64,000 bases of DNA, from positions 89,735,189-89,799,188 of the forward strand of contig OV884009.1 in assembly GCA_930367205.1 (NCBI GenBank). Reading direction: 5' to 3'. Positions 48,427-59,064 of the stretch are shown one piece after another (position 1 is the stretch's first letter; each line of letters starts with the position of its first letter). A program made the position numbers and the translations under genes. The notes beneath the pieces were generated by a model that searched no databases, was not told where the DNA came from, and was given only the letters and a program-made list of their open reading frames with translations. This DNA comes from Acanthosoma haemorrhoidale. Taxonomy: Eukaryota; Arthropoda; Insecta; Hemiptera; Acanthosomatidae.

Positions 48427-51231
48427 GATGAGAAAATGGTATACACAAATACTTTGTTCAAATATTTGAGCGCAGAAAATATTCAGGCTCGATTACAACA
48501 TACTTGACCTCCAAATAACATAATAAGTATATGCTATCTTAGGAGCTCACTGTAGAATTACTTCTTAATCCAACAACACATTAGCTCTAAATATGGCATG
48601 GTACTAACATAAATTGGCAATGGGCCATGGTACATTCCTAATTAATAACTCGCTGTGGTTTTCAATGACTAAAACCAACATTGCTCTCCTAGACAGGCTC
48701 CGGCTCAGCTTTTAACATCACTAGTCCAGTGCCATCCACATTTGTCCAAGAAGTGTCATCTCATTCACGTCAAGCCAGCAATTGTCATGTTGTTTGTTAG
48801 CTTGGAATGAAGCCGTAAAAGTGGGGGATAGTCCCTATTTCTTTGCTATATACCAGCCTCAATTATGTATATAAAAAACACAAATAAACTACATGAAGGA
48901 AGTTCGGTTCATATTTCCGTACAGATTTCTTTAAAATTCTCTAATTAAAACATATTATGAAGATATACATATGCAAAGAGAGGAGAGAAAAGTCACACTA
49001 CCTTTAGCATCTGGCTAGTTAATCCATTTGTCCCAGGGAATAAATAATTCCTAATAAGGAACAGTTCCAGTGGCAAATTGGATTTTACTTTCTTTAAAAC
49101 TTCTCTAGTCCCTAGTAAAATTTTCCTTATTGTTAAAATATTTTAACCGTTGACACAACCATTGTACTTTGAAAAAATGCTCTTTTTCTAGAGATATACA
49201 ACACACCTACCTATGGTAATTCATAATGAAACTACAAAGTCACAATTAACATAAAATCATACATACAAGGATACATATTTCCTCATATTGCAACCCGATT
49301 GGGGATATTGAAAAGATTGGGCAATAATCTTATCTTGTTAGGGGGTAATAAATCTTATGTTTATAGAACCAATAGAAAACTATTTATTAGACGAAAAGAA
49401 GATCTTAAATAAAAAACAAGGCAGTTCTACCAGTATCAACAGAAGGAAGAACATCAGGATGTACCACATACGAGCTGCCATGCTACACCATATAAACGAT
49501 AAAAAATTAATCAACAGTTTTGAAAGCCTAGAAATTAAATTAGGTTCCTTTATATCAAACATTACAAATAGAAAAGAGGAAATAGTGAATACAAAAATGC
49601 TAAGAGACTCGCCCCCTCCATACTTCCTAGATAAAGCTAGACGTAGAGTGAAGTCAGAACAATTAACAAACCATTTTTAACCGTTTTTCTTCATACAAAG
49701 AATTTTCCATGTTTTGAATTTTTATACCATTAATTGGGTGAATAGCCATAGGATTAATATGTAATTGTGTTTATTATCAATGTTATATCAAATGACATTT
49801 TATTTTAGCAACTGAAAATGACAGCTTAGAGCTGTCTAAAACGTTTTTGTTTAATAAAGATCATTGGGGTGAGACAGAGGAATCGTTATTTAATTATAAC
49901 TGTTTAATGTAATTATCCACAACTGGCACCAACCCCATATCATATTTCTTGGGATCATTTTGTACAAATAATTAATTGGTCTACATGCTATGTAAAACAA
50001 TGTTGCAATAGAAGTAACTAATCTACGAAAGTATTAAGACTCTTCGAATGTTCAAAAAATATATAATAAGTATTTTAACTAATCTACAATGTCACAGTTA
50101 AACTCTCAAGATTGAATGTATGTATGCCATATTATAGTGTGGTTATTAATGTGCCTGAATACTGCGTATGGAGCTGGGTTTATACACGGCTCACTAAAGG
50201 ATTTTTTTTGAGGTAAAAGGATGTGTCTGGTCGGTGTTCACTGAACCTTGTCAAAAATAATGGGTAGGTACTCGAATAAACAAATAGTAAATACTAAAAA
50301 AATAATATAACCTGGTAAAAGAAAGTAATGGTAGCTTCTCTAGGAGAGGAAGCCCTGAGTACTACTAGGAGGCTTTACAGATTGTAAAAGGTTGAGACAA
50401 GATATGAAGGGCCAACAGCTCAAAACTTTGGAAAAAAAACTGGTGTTAAGTTTTTTTCCTAAATTAAAATTTATGTGTACTTCAATAAATTTTTTATTCA
50501 TAACCTAGAGTGATGTCAGTTTTTTTTTTTACTAGACACGTTGCATACTAGCACAAGATTATTTTTGGTTATGAAAATATTGGAAATAAATATATTTGAA
50601 TTTGAATAAACCAAAAAGAAAGGCAGATAGATGCTCATGCATTTTATTCAGTCCAATAGAAAAAGTGACAAAATGAGCGAGCTCATCAGCTTTATCTGCA
50701 CTAATAAAAGAGAAATACTTAAGTTGGATAAATATATCTTCATATAAATAATCTGGAATCAAATTACTTAGAAAATAATCAATCAAGTTGATGACCTCAG
50801 AAAACATCCCCGCATGATTATATGAGTATACAGATCATACCATTTAAATTTACAATGTTTGCTTGCTGATTATTGCATAAATGTCTTCTATGATTCATTG
50901 GGGAAATTTTGCTTAGTAGATGGTAACAGGTTATAATAAAAAATTACTGAGCTTTTATATTCATTATAAAATGTTTATTGAACATTAAATTTCCATGATA
51001 TTCATTTGATTAACTTCTTTATTTATGATCATTCGACGGATCTTTTTTTATAATAAAGGAGTCATTCATACTAACCAATAAACCAAAAGTACCTGAATAT
51101 AGTTGCCAATGATCACTGTGACTCTGCATAGTCAATGGTCCCAGAAAAAGAATCATTGTCAAAATAAGAGGAACAGTAGAGGCCATAAATAAACCCTCGA
51201 TCCTGAATCCAAGTAAATCCAACATACTGTG
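42122..51231 (-). CDS. RCE1: CAAX prenyl protease 2 (RCE1), partial, last 4 exons
   Basis: Membrane endopeptidase of the endoplasmic reticulum that removes the last three residues of prenylated CAAX proteins such as Ras. Exons on the minus strand: 51231-51093, 47786-47619, 44346-44278 and 42387-42122, with GT-AG borders and matching phases, giving 213 residues and a stop. Motifs: [13 protein letters not shown] and [30 protein letters not shown] with the catalytic EExxx[17 protein letters not shown] with Fxxx[21 protein letters not shown]; and [10 protein letters not shown] with HxxxN. Order and spacing fit the ABI/RCE1 family. The N-terminal membrane segment (usually about 90 residues upstream) was not found in the window. 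Introns are filled with mobile-element relics. Confidence 0.93.
42388..42987 (-). other. RCE1 last intron, left part
   Basis: AT-rich intron sequence with no recognised element. The rest of this intron holds retroelement relics described separately. Confidence 0.5.
42988..43315 (-). pseudogene. Retroelement Pol C-terminal tail
   Basis: Minus-strand frame with one internal stop (about 43175): [20 protein letters not shown], then [17 protein letters not shown], stop, [20 protein letters not shown] and finally [23 protein letters not shown]/EGxxxxRNRQH strand followed by a polar linker and a basic RRSxRxRK tail is how gypsy-type Pol proteins often end after the integrase. No other part of such an element is adjacent on the same strand. 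Family assignment is my inference. Confidence 0.5.
43330..43900 (-). pseudogene. Possible pogo/Tigger-like transposase relic
   Basis: Minus-strand pieces read ASMGWFGTF (about 43810), resembling the SxGWxxRF motif of CENPB-type DNA-binding domains. Another (about 43410) reads [20 protein letters not shown], resembling the VFLPPNTTS block near the catalytic core of pogo/Tigger transposases. Frameshifts and stops separate them, and the region between is shorter than in an intact gene. No terminal repeats found. Confidence 0.4.
44278..44346 (-). CDS. RCE1: RCE1 exon with motif-2 His
   Basis: Short 69-bp exon encoding [20 protein letters not shown] and LLS. The first His completes the FxxxH motif begun in the exon upstream. 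Too short to be found as an open frame; found through homology and splice phases. Confidence 0.92.
44590..44880 (+). pseudogene. Jockey-like LINE 3' fragment in RCE1 intron
   Basis: Plus-strand translation gives [29 protein letters not shown] and [13 protein letters not shown]. These match the post-RT region of jockey elements (RPVLTYASPVW, KLQxxQNKxLRxITNAPW, LHxDLxI). Internal stops are present. It lies antisense to RCE1 in the intron between its second- and third-from-last exons. Confidence 0.65.
44990..46510 (-). pseudogene. Multicopy unknown protein relic (SGCDTTS-type family)
   Basis: Minus-strand frames 46509-46324, 46298-46104, 45796-45440 and 45300-45004 are pieces of one decayed protein. 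Readable blocks are [59 protein letters not shown] and KENILFLHA. After a frameshift come [33 protein letters not shown] and [13 protein letters not shown]. The EDTDLL/SGCD pattern belongs to an uncharacterised family found in many copies in invertebrate genomes. The Asp spacing recalls PIN/FEN-like nucleases, which is only my suggestion. It sits in an RCE1 intron. Confidence 0.6.
46272..46389 (-). repeat. Inverted repeat, left arm
   Basis: The complement of this 118-bp stretch matches 47217-47334: AAACTGTCTCTCATCGATAG / ...CATCGAAAG, TATCATTGAACTT, GAAGATTATAGCTGTCTT, TGGGAGTG and ACGATGTCAGCATCT. The arms are about 83 per cent alike by eye and are separated by about 0.83 kb. Confidence 0.85.
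47217..47334 (+). repeat. Inverted repeat, right arm
   Basis: Partner of 46272-46389 in the opposite orientation. Because the left arm lies within coding remains of the unknown multicopy protein, this arm is probably a piece of a second copy inserted the other way round. A foldback element is the alternative. Confidence 0.8.
47619..47786 (-). CDS. RCE1: RCE1 exon with catalytic Glu-Glu
   Basis: Encodes [36 protein letters not shown] and FICPLFFGF. The two Glu and the Arg of EELTFR form the family catalytic motif 1. Acceptor TTTTACAG, donor TTTG/GTAAG. Confidence 0.94.
48331..48423. repeat. (TA)n microsatellite with hairpin flank
   Basis: Two AT runs (48331-48347 and 48355-48423) split by AAAATGGAAC. 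ATGTTCCA at 48319 and TGGAACAT at 48351 are exact complements enclosing the first run, so this part can fold into a hairpin. Confidence 0.92.
49357..49680 (+). other. Unrecognised 107-codon frame in RCE1 intron
   Basis: Longest open frame of the RCE1 introns, starting [17 protein letters not shown] and ending [11 protein letters not shown]. It is hydrophilic, with no signal peptide, membrane segment or motif that I recognise. It runs antisense to RCE1. Mixed residue use looks more protein-like than the surrounding AT-rich frames. It may be a mobile-element fragment. Confidence 0.25.
51093..51231 (-). CDS. RCE1: RCE1 exon (first found)
   Basis: Forty-six codons plus one base: [20 protein letters not shown], then [16 protein letters not shown], a membrane segment conserved just before the catalytic domain. 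Acceptor TTTTTTTAG, donor TCAG/GTACTT, entry phase 0. Confidence 0.92.
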
Positions 51232-52239
51232 CTAAAAAAAAAAAAAAAAAACGGGAAAGAAAAAAAAACTGAGCAACAAGTTTAAAATAAAAAATAACTA
51301 AAAATTCATATTCTTTGAATACAAAAAAAAAAAAAAAAAAAATACTAAGGAAAAAAACCAACTTCACTAAAAGCACAAATGGCTAGGTTATTGTGTGGAT
51401 AAATATGATATTGTCTCCCATCAGGATATTTTTGTTTTGCAATGTGTAACTGGTTTTAGCATTGGTGCCTAAGAAATATTATTTAACTATATAAACATTA
51501 TTAGGATACCTTAAAATAGGTAATTACAAGTTTCAATTTTATATGAATACATACTTAAATTTAATCGTAATTTAAAAATATAAATAACTATATTCTAATA
51601 TAGGCACATTTTTTTTAGATACATAATAAATGCATCATTATTATTAGTTATTACTCATATTATTATTAGTCAAATCAATTGACTAAGAACCTAGTCCAAT
51701 CCTTTGAATGCTAAGAATGTATTTATCCTGGCTGGCCATATCACAAGAATGCATATTTTCATCCAGGACAGCCAGGCCTTGGTACAGTAAGGATGAACAT
51801 ATTTGTCTTTGTGATAACTGCTCTCTTCCTGAAGGCATTTCAAAGAACATTTAGTGTGTTTGTACAGTTACTAGATGGCTTAGACATTAGTGAGTATTAG
51901 ATAGTTCTGAAATAAAAAAAAAATGAGTGATTTGATGTTCCATAGAAACCATAAATGTTACAGGAGGCATAGGATATCATTTCAAAAGGACAAAATTAAC
52001 CGTGCTAATTCTAATAATAAGAGTAATTTATTTGGAAGCAACCTCAAGCACGATAACAGGCCCAGTACCTGGACTAAACACAAGCTTCTCCCTTCAGGCT
52101 CAGCGGTGAAAATATATTTCTTTATTGAATTTACATGCAATCAATACAGTAGTATTTTAAGCAGTGCTTAGAACTTGAGTTTTTGTCTTGAATAGACAAA
52201 TATTTGATACAACAATTCTAGTTAATTGTTATTCAGCCA
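51232..52239. other. Region upstream of the first RCE1 exon found
   Basis: Contains two poly(A) runs (about 51234-51250 and 51323-51341). A weak LINE-like stretch at about 51720-51800 reads FILAGHITRM. I searched the minus strand for the missing RCE1 N-terminal exon and did not find it. Confidence 0.4.
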
Positions 52240-52800
52240 TCTACCATGGAGGCAGGAATGGAAGTTCTGGTAGCAGGAAGTGGCTAGATCTTGAATGAAT
52301 GAGTATTGAGATCAGCATGAAAGGTAAGGTTGGTGATATAGAAGGGAGCATCCACTATAGTGCATAGGATTCTGGATTGCAAGGACTGGATGCAAAGAAT
52401 ATTGGAGAACTTGTCACTTCCTCAGACTTCTATTCCACAGGACCAGGTAGGCTGGAGTATTGTAGTGTAGATCAGTCCATTGTTATTTTCGAACAATTGT
52501 CCATAAGGCAAAGAAGTAGTTTAAATCATCTTTAAATCCCTATTTGAGTCTCTTGTCTAGTATACTAGGGTGGTCTGAAAAGTTTCCAACCTAACAAAGC
52601 TTTTATTTATTTTATTATCATCTTCATGTTGAGGTTGGAAACTTTTCAGGCTACCTGAGTAGTTCCTAGATAGGTGGTATGGGATTTAGCAGGAATGGGT
52701 TGGTTGAAAACCAAAAATGAAGGACAGGATGAGCGGATGAGAGCAAAGGTGGCATGAGAGGACTTATTAGCATTTACTTTGAACCTCCATTTGGAAATAC
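52240..52800 (-). mobile_element. Jockey-like LINE fragment (copy B), split by a MITE
   Basis: The complement matches the jockey copy at 16440-17475. Upstream of the MITE it reads ISKWRFKVNANKSSHATFAL, FNQPIPAKSHTTYLG. Downstream it shares CTTGCAATCCAGAATCCT, ATAGAAGGG and ATTCAAGATCTAGCCACTTC (in complement). The two parts are separated only by the MITE at 52565-52659. Confidence 0.85.
52565..52659. mobile_element. Short palindromic MITE, copy 2, with TA target duplication
   Basis: 95 bp. Left end CTAGGGTGGTCTGAAAAG; complement of the right end CTCAGGTAGCCTGAAAAG. Both then continue TTTCCAACCT. It is flanked by TA at 52563-52564 and 52660-52661. Removing it restores the jockey sequence CTAGGAACTATACTAGACAA (in complement), which matches the uninterrupted copy near 17150. 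The interior equals that of the copy at 567. Confidence 0.9.
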
Positions 52801-53476
52801 CCTACTAAATATGATATGATAATATTTACATTTTATTACAATTAAATAATTATTAATGATCTTTTATTATTTTCCATAGGGCTCCTTTTATTTTTAGCAT
52901 CATTGTGGCATTAAATGAAACTACCAAGCAAAATATCGTGCCTCTACATAGAACACAGGTTGAGTCAGAATTGTGAACACAATTTTTAAGAAAATTTTAA
53001 TGACTCAATAAAACTACAGATTAGAAAAACAAAACTCAATACATGTTATTAATCAGGACTTTGAAACCTTCAATTTTATATCTAAATATAACAAGTAATT
53101 AATTAATGATCCTTAATCAAAGATTATACTACTACTACTATTTTGGAGCACTATGGAGTTGAAATATTTTTCATTTTGTCAAGTAATCAAATGAAACCTC
53201 CACCTAAAATTAAATGTTTATAGGTTGACTGGGGAAATCACTTATCGGGAAAGACCTACAGACATCAGTGACGCTCTGAAAACACTTCATGGCAATCAAT
53301 GCCTAAATAAACCTAGTGATTATTTTTAGTCCTATTTTTTTGGATAAGTATATGGAAACAGTTAAAGAAAAAATAAATTAATAATAAAAAATAGGAGAAA
53401 GAAAGCAGTCCATCATATTCTAACAACATAACAAAGGAAATTTACACTGTGAGTTTATTGTTAGCTATGAGTATAT
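52801..53476. other. AT-rich stretch, nothing recognised
   Basis: No open frame or repeat that I can support. Confidence 0.45.
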
Positions 53477-53606
53477 AAATGAGGTTTTAGAGTTAGTTAG
53501 GAGATATATATTATGTCGAAAAGTCTATTAACAAACTTGATGAAAGCCTTACAATTCTTTCTCATCACCCTAAGCCGATCTCCCAACAAACTCCTCAACT
53601 CATTTG
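53477..53606. mobile_element. Foldback MITE, related shorter copy
   Basis: The right arm (about 53535-53606) read in complement is CAAATGAGTTGAGGAGTTTG, then TTGGGAGATCGGCTTAGGGT, and ends with CATCAAGTTTGTT, the same arm as the elements at 20244 and 20571. The left side begins AAATGAGGTTTTAGAGTTAG but is strongly diverged or shortened. Confidence 0.6.
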
Positions 53607-56600
53607 AAATATAATCTAATTTAAAATATAAATGCATATATTAAGCGTAAGCCAACATGATCACTAATTAAAAAAAAATTATATTCCTAAGATTAAATTT
53701 AAGTACTTATGTGAAATTCAACTTCTGTTAATATTTTTTATTTATAAATATGTGTTACATTGTTAAAAGTACACAGCATAATAACTTGTTAAACACTAAA
53801 AAAAAAAACCAATTCTCCTTGGAGTTCATATCATATTTATCCATATCCTGAAGATCCTCAGAGCCAGATAAATGTTAAGTTGTTCAAATATTATTATAGC
53901 TAAACTTTATTGAAATCAGGAGCCTAGTGTGGGGGTGACTCGCACTTGTGCTGCTGGAGTCCACTCATTGATAGAATTACTTCCCAGTACTTTAAGTGTT
54001 AACAAAATGGTGGAAATCTGTAAATAACCCAAACTTGGGTAACACAGCCCACCTACATAAAGGAAAATGGACCATATTACAAGCCATTTAAGAAAAAAGT
54101 ACATTAGGAACACCTTTGCTATAGAAGACGAGCAATTACTTGTACCGTGTATGGTTGACTGGTACAGCAATTCTCTCTTCCTCACACCATATGTCCTTTG
54201 CTGCCCTGACCTGCTATGTTAACATTATTTATTTTAATTTTTGAAACTGGCATCTGGGAGCAAAAAAAACATAACAAAAGAACTTAATAAAATAAAAATC
54301 TAAGATCAATAACAAATTTTAACGATTTTGTTTAAATGCTTTAATAAAGTAATTAATATTCTCAGGAATCAAAATATGTTACACTCATTAAATAAACACG
54401 TCATTCAAAACATAAATTATTAAACTGTATAATATATTTATCTAGTAGTGTATTGATTTGTTGGATATCATGACATTATAGACAACTTTCTTATGAAAAC
54501 AGTAGTAGTTATCCAGAACATATATTGTTCCAAGTGTTTTTCCTGGGCTACTTTGTTGTTACTCCTTAGAGGATTTCAAATTTTTCTTTATAACACAAAA
54601 AAGTTTTCCTTCATAATTGAAAATACATCACAGCTAGGTATTTTAGTCAAGGAAGAAAATAGGGTCGGTATATCATTCCAACTGTCATGGTCTCCTTTCA
54701 ACTTAGAAAAATTCCACGTACCTATATCTACTGAAGGGTCATGAAGTACTTCGACTTCAGAGCTGACTAGTGCCTAAATAGATCAAAGGTGACAAACTCA
54801 ATTCAGATGCAAGCCAATTTTTTGGCGAATGAAATCCTCACGAGCCACACAACTTTATTTCTAGTTCATTCTTCAAATTTCATACTTTTATTATCTATGT
54901 CAACAAATATCAAATTAATTAATAATTGATGCATAAAATAAAGTGTTTTTTCCCCTAATATTTAGAAAATTTAACTTAACTGGAGAGAAATACAGAACAG
55001 CCAGCCATGCTTATGTACATTATGCTCCAATACCTGACTAGATTTTTTTTAGCACCCTAAAAGAGTTTAGAAAGTGATGTTTATACTAGTGTAAATATAT
55101 CTCCTTCAAGCAAAGATACCCTATAAAACGATCATGAACCATGATCTCTTGCCTAATTTTTGCTAATAAGTGGTTGTTGGGTGACATGTCAGTAGTTCAA
55201 TTCAAGAGGTACTCATTTTACCAGCTTTTCCACTTCACTGATCCCTGGGAGGCAGCTTGTGGTGGTTGATTTCCCAACTGAAAATTTCATCACAAGGGAA
55301 CAAATGTTCACAGATGGTCATCAACAGAAGAAGTTCTTCCATTCCACCTACTTTGTCTTTAAGGCCAAAATCTCCCACCAAGAAACGTTTGTAGATCAGT
55401 GCCCTCATTGCAGACTTTAATCATGTTTCTGGCTGTTTAGGCCGTGTTCCAACAGAGTATGAGCTCATAAAAGGAAATAAAATGAAAGTCAAGCTTGGAA
55501 ATCCTAATAAAGACTGAATTATCAGTTGTTGTAACAAATCTACCTTGGTAAGGTAAACAAACATTCTTGTTTGAAAGAGGATTAATTAGTGTTATCACTT
55601 GAGTGTAAGAATAATTTATCAAATGTAAACAGTTCATAATAAAGCAAATTAAATAAAGAAAATCTGAAATCCTGCATTATTTTCCAGACCTCCCAATAGT
55701 TGCAGTTTTAAAGAGTGATTATAGCATTTTTGACTGTCATAGTGAACATGCTCAGATAAATATGACAAAATTGATAAGGAGCAAGTCAATATAAAACTAC
55801 TCTATACACCAATCTGTAACCTAAATTTTACAGAAAATCAAATGTTCACAAAGAATAAACTAACTATTAAGTAGTAAAAACTTCAAACAGAAAACAAGAA
55901 TGAATAACCAAAACAAGCCCTAGCCTTTTAATATCAAATATGAAAAACAAAAGATATCAAAAGCTTATGTAAATGAGCAGCTAACATCCATTTATAAATA
56001 TTAGTTAAGTCCTTACTAGTTAATTCTAAACAACTGAATATATACCAGTAGTCTTGAATAAACAAAGAACTCTTAAAACTTATTTATAACATTATCATTA
56101 CATTAAAGAAGCATTGGAAGTCTTTTTTACCATCCGTTATACCTCTTGAAACACAAGGAGGACCAAAGTGATTCCATAAGATATTTTTAAATATTTTAAC
56201 TTGAAAACATGATGCAATTTTACTTCAAAACAAACTGGAAAATGACATTTGATAGTTCCAGAGCATCTAAAAATAAAATGAATTTTCAATCAAACATTTC
56301 AAAAAGGAATTTGACGTGAACATTACATAACTTCCTATACTACAGTGTTTAGGATTATTTATTGATACTATTAATGTTTAAAAAAAAAATGATAAACAAG
56401 AAGAAAGATATAAAACCATTAAACTATTCTTAGAGGGAAATTCATTTATGTTCAGTATAACCCAATATATTCAGGGAGATACAAAAATGTCAATTCAATG
56501 TTTTTGTTCAAATAAATTAGAAACTTATTAAAAAATAATATAAGATAATAGATTCATAGTCAAACTCTTTCTAAATAAATAAAGCTTCACATAATCAATA

Positions 56601-58431
56601 AAATTCAAGATCTAACAGAGCTGTTCCACTTGAGCAATAGATGAAGTTAAATTTGAAATTTGACCGGACGATTTATTCCAAATATATGACAACATATAAA
56701 ACTAATGTTAAGGGTCGAGACAAAGAATTTTCAAAAAGGATTCAAACTTTCCAATAACCGGTTTTAATGAACTACAAAAGAAGTACTCTTTAAGAAGATA
56801 ATGCATGAATCCATTTGCTACCTTACCCAGTGTATGGCCCTGATCTTAAAACCTTTGAATTTCATTTGTTCCCATCAATGGTTCATTTTCTTTGGTACAA
56901 ACAGTTAAAAATTTAAGAAGATTATGGTGTTCATGAATCCTTTGCTTCAAAATATAAGGAATGGCTTTGATATGGAATTTACCAGCTCACTCAATAGTAT
57001 TAACCCATCGTTAATATAGAGATTAATAGAGTATATGTTGAATGATAGAATTAATTTGTTTGTTTTCAGAAAAACTTTTTTTTTTAAAATGAAATGTTTC
57101 AGATAAAAAGGACAACTTTCCAAGGGGCCTAAATTGGCCTTCACATCATAGATCACTTTATGGGCAGAGTAAAATAAAAGCAAAAGATCTCAGTATGACC
57201 AAGAGGAGGAGTAACAAATATCCAAGTCCATTACACATGTATTTTCTAAAAAATGAGGAAACAAGATAAAGATTTAGAGACTTATTTTTACTCTTTCTTA
57301 CAAGGACCTGTTAACTAAAGTAAGGTGCTTTGGGACTTTGGCAAGAACTGCATAAAATCCATGCATCTGACATACAAACCAAACAAATCAGTTTCAGCCA
57401 TAACTTAAAAGTGGATATAGAATTCAATTACATAAGTCTATTTATTAGTTTCCTGAAATTGCAAAATACATATGTGTGGGTTTAACTTATTTCAAATGTA
57501 TAAAAAATTTCAAATTAAAATAGAATTTATTTTTGGTTAACAGTTAAAAATTAAACATGATTGCATTTATCTCAAAGATTTGTAAAAATGAAACACATTA
57601 TCAATGCTAATATAAAACAGGAGTTATGTGGATCTCTATAAGTTATTATTTCAGAATACATTGCTCCTTGTTTCACAATCAATTCCTATTAAAATGTTTT
57701 GTTACTTTAATTTCTACAACAGATTTTATTTACATATTATAATGTTATTTTAAGGTAAAAATAAATTTAATTTATTTAGTTTATTAAATTGGAATTGTTA
57801 AGTTTGATGAATTTAGATTAGACGTAAAAGTAGAAGCCATGTGTTGTGGAATTGACCACGTGCGGGGGAAAACAGCCATAGAGGGGAATGGCAACTTTAT
57901 GAACAAAGGTTATGCCATGAACATTGTGGAGGTGGTAATAGCTATAAAGGAAGAGGTTGAGGAGACTCTTTCTCGGGATAATTATGAAAGTGGTCCGACA
58001 TACTTCAGCTCAACGAAGATTTTGAGCTGCCTACAATGGATTTCATTCATGGAGTTCATTCGCCATAGACATATCAAACATAGACATATTCTTTGATTCG
58101 CTGCAATATTTAACTGACCCCATATTCTCCCTCTCTGTTTCCCCATTGATGGCAGCAGATAGTCGAGGTGGGAAAGCTCTAGGATTAAGTTAGTCTCAAG
58201 ATTTAGTCCAAAAGTGAGCCCCATCACCTAGTCCCTTTTACATTATATAGTTTCAACAATAAAAATATAGATATGTTAGGTTTACAAATACTGCTTACAA
58301 GCAGTATAGCATGCAGTACAATGAGTCATTTACAGCTCATTATATATTATTTTATTGTATACATTCAATTTTTGTTATCAATATAAAATTGATTGGGGTA
58401 AAAAAAATAACTCTTTCTTTATCTTTTAAAG
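53607..58431. other. Long AT-rich stretch, mostly unassigned
   Basis: 4.8 kb. I found no RCE1 N-terminal exon on the minus strand. A plus-strand frame at 57839-58096 (MCCGIDHVRGKTAIEGNGNF...) has normal-looking residue use and a GC content above its surroundings, but no motif that I know. It could belong with the exon-like frame at 58432. Confidence 0.4.
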
Positions 58432-58558
58432 GATTCGAGCGAGGAAGGAAGATATCAATGAGACGATATTCCAGAAGAACGTTGAGCAGCTTGTGGTGAA
58501 ATGGATCGAGGAGCAGAACATCAAAACGGATGGCAGAGTTCTAATCTGGTCAAGCTAA
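58432..58558 (+). CDS. Exon-like unknown frame, possible terminal exon
   Basis: After a pyrimidine-rich acceptor (TCTTTATCTTTTAAAG) an open stretch encodes RARKEDINETIFQKNVEQLV, then VKWIEEQNIKTDGRVLIWSS and a stop at 58556-58558. Codon use is mixed and GC-richer than the surroundings, unlike random AT-rich frames, so it looks like real or recently decayed coding sequence. It is too short to be called from length. I do not recognise the protein. It may be the last exon of a plus-strand gene whose other exons I cannot see, or a transposon piece. Confidence 0.35.
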
Positions 58559-59064
58559 AATACAGGGACATCTGCGTATTTTAAGACAATACTGTGAGTA
58601 CTAAAAATAGTTACATTTCTTCGGATATATAAGTAATGATGGGCATGACAGAATTCTAGTAAAGTTTCAAATTGTAAATGTTTTAAGATAGGATACAGAT
58701 AGTATTTAATAAATTTAATGTTTAAGGTTATGAGTGTTTAGTGTCTGTAATCCAACCTGATATTTTGGAAGAATGAATAACTTAAATGCAATTATAGTTA
58801 AAGTTCAATTCTCCACAATTTTGTTTTGTTATATTATAAAATCCGAGTTTATTTCTTGAATTGAGGACTTGGAGACACTATTTTTTCTATATCTTTATAA
58901 TGTGTTTGTTGTGTCAACCTCTTTATCACGAATAATTAGAAGTTCCCCTCTTCTCGGTCCAGAAAATATCTACCTGTTTCCATATTTTAATAATGAAAAC
59001 CTTAAAGCGCCAGTTAAGAGAGGGGGGAACTAGTGTACCAAACAGCCGCAGTCACTAGGTGGCG
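58559..59064. other. AT-rich stretch before the LTR
   Basis: Nothing recognised except the transition to GC-rich sequence at about 59000. Confidence 0.45.

Larger units (their letters stand above)
47787..51092 (-). other. RCE1 intron with TA microsatellite and two orphan frames
   Basis: 3.3 kb intron between the first two exons found. It contains a long TA array at 48331-48423. It also has a plus-strand 107-codon frame (49357-49680) and a minus-strand 82-codon frame (50559-50807, [15 protein letters not shown]...), neither of which I recognise. The flanking exons join in phase without them. Confidence 0.5.

Noticed and set aside
50559..50807. 82-codon minus-strand frame between RCE1 exons
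   Set aside because: The flanking exons already join in phase at conserved residues, and the frame matches nothing in RCE1.
51113..51376. 87-codon minus-strand frame overlapping the RCE1 exon
   Set aside because: It is in a different frame from the conserved one and runs into poly-T intron sequence.
51360..51480. Minus-strand open stretch (QKYPDGRQYHIYPHNNLAICA) just upstream of the first RCE1 exon found
   Set aside because: It does not resemble the RCE1 N terminus, and no consistent donor joins it to 51231.
53916..54185. Minus-strand hydrophobic frame (LKWLVIWSIFLYVGGL) as a candidate RCE1 first exon
   Set aside because: It lacks the family motifs (YVGSLYVW, RDHP) and has no defensible donor in the right phase.
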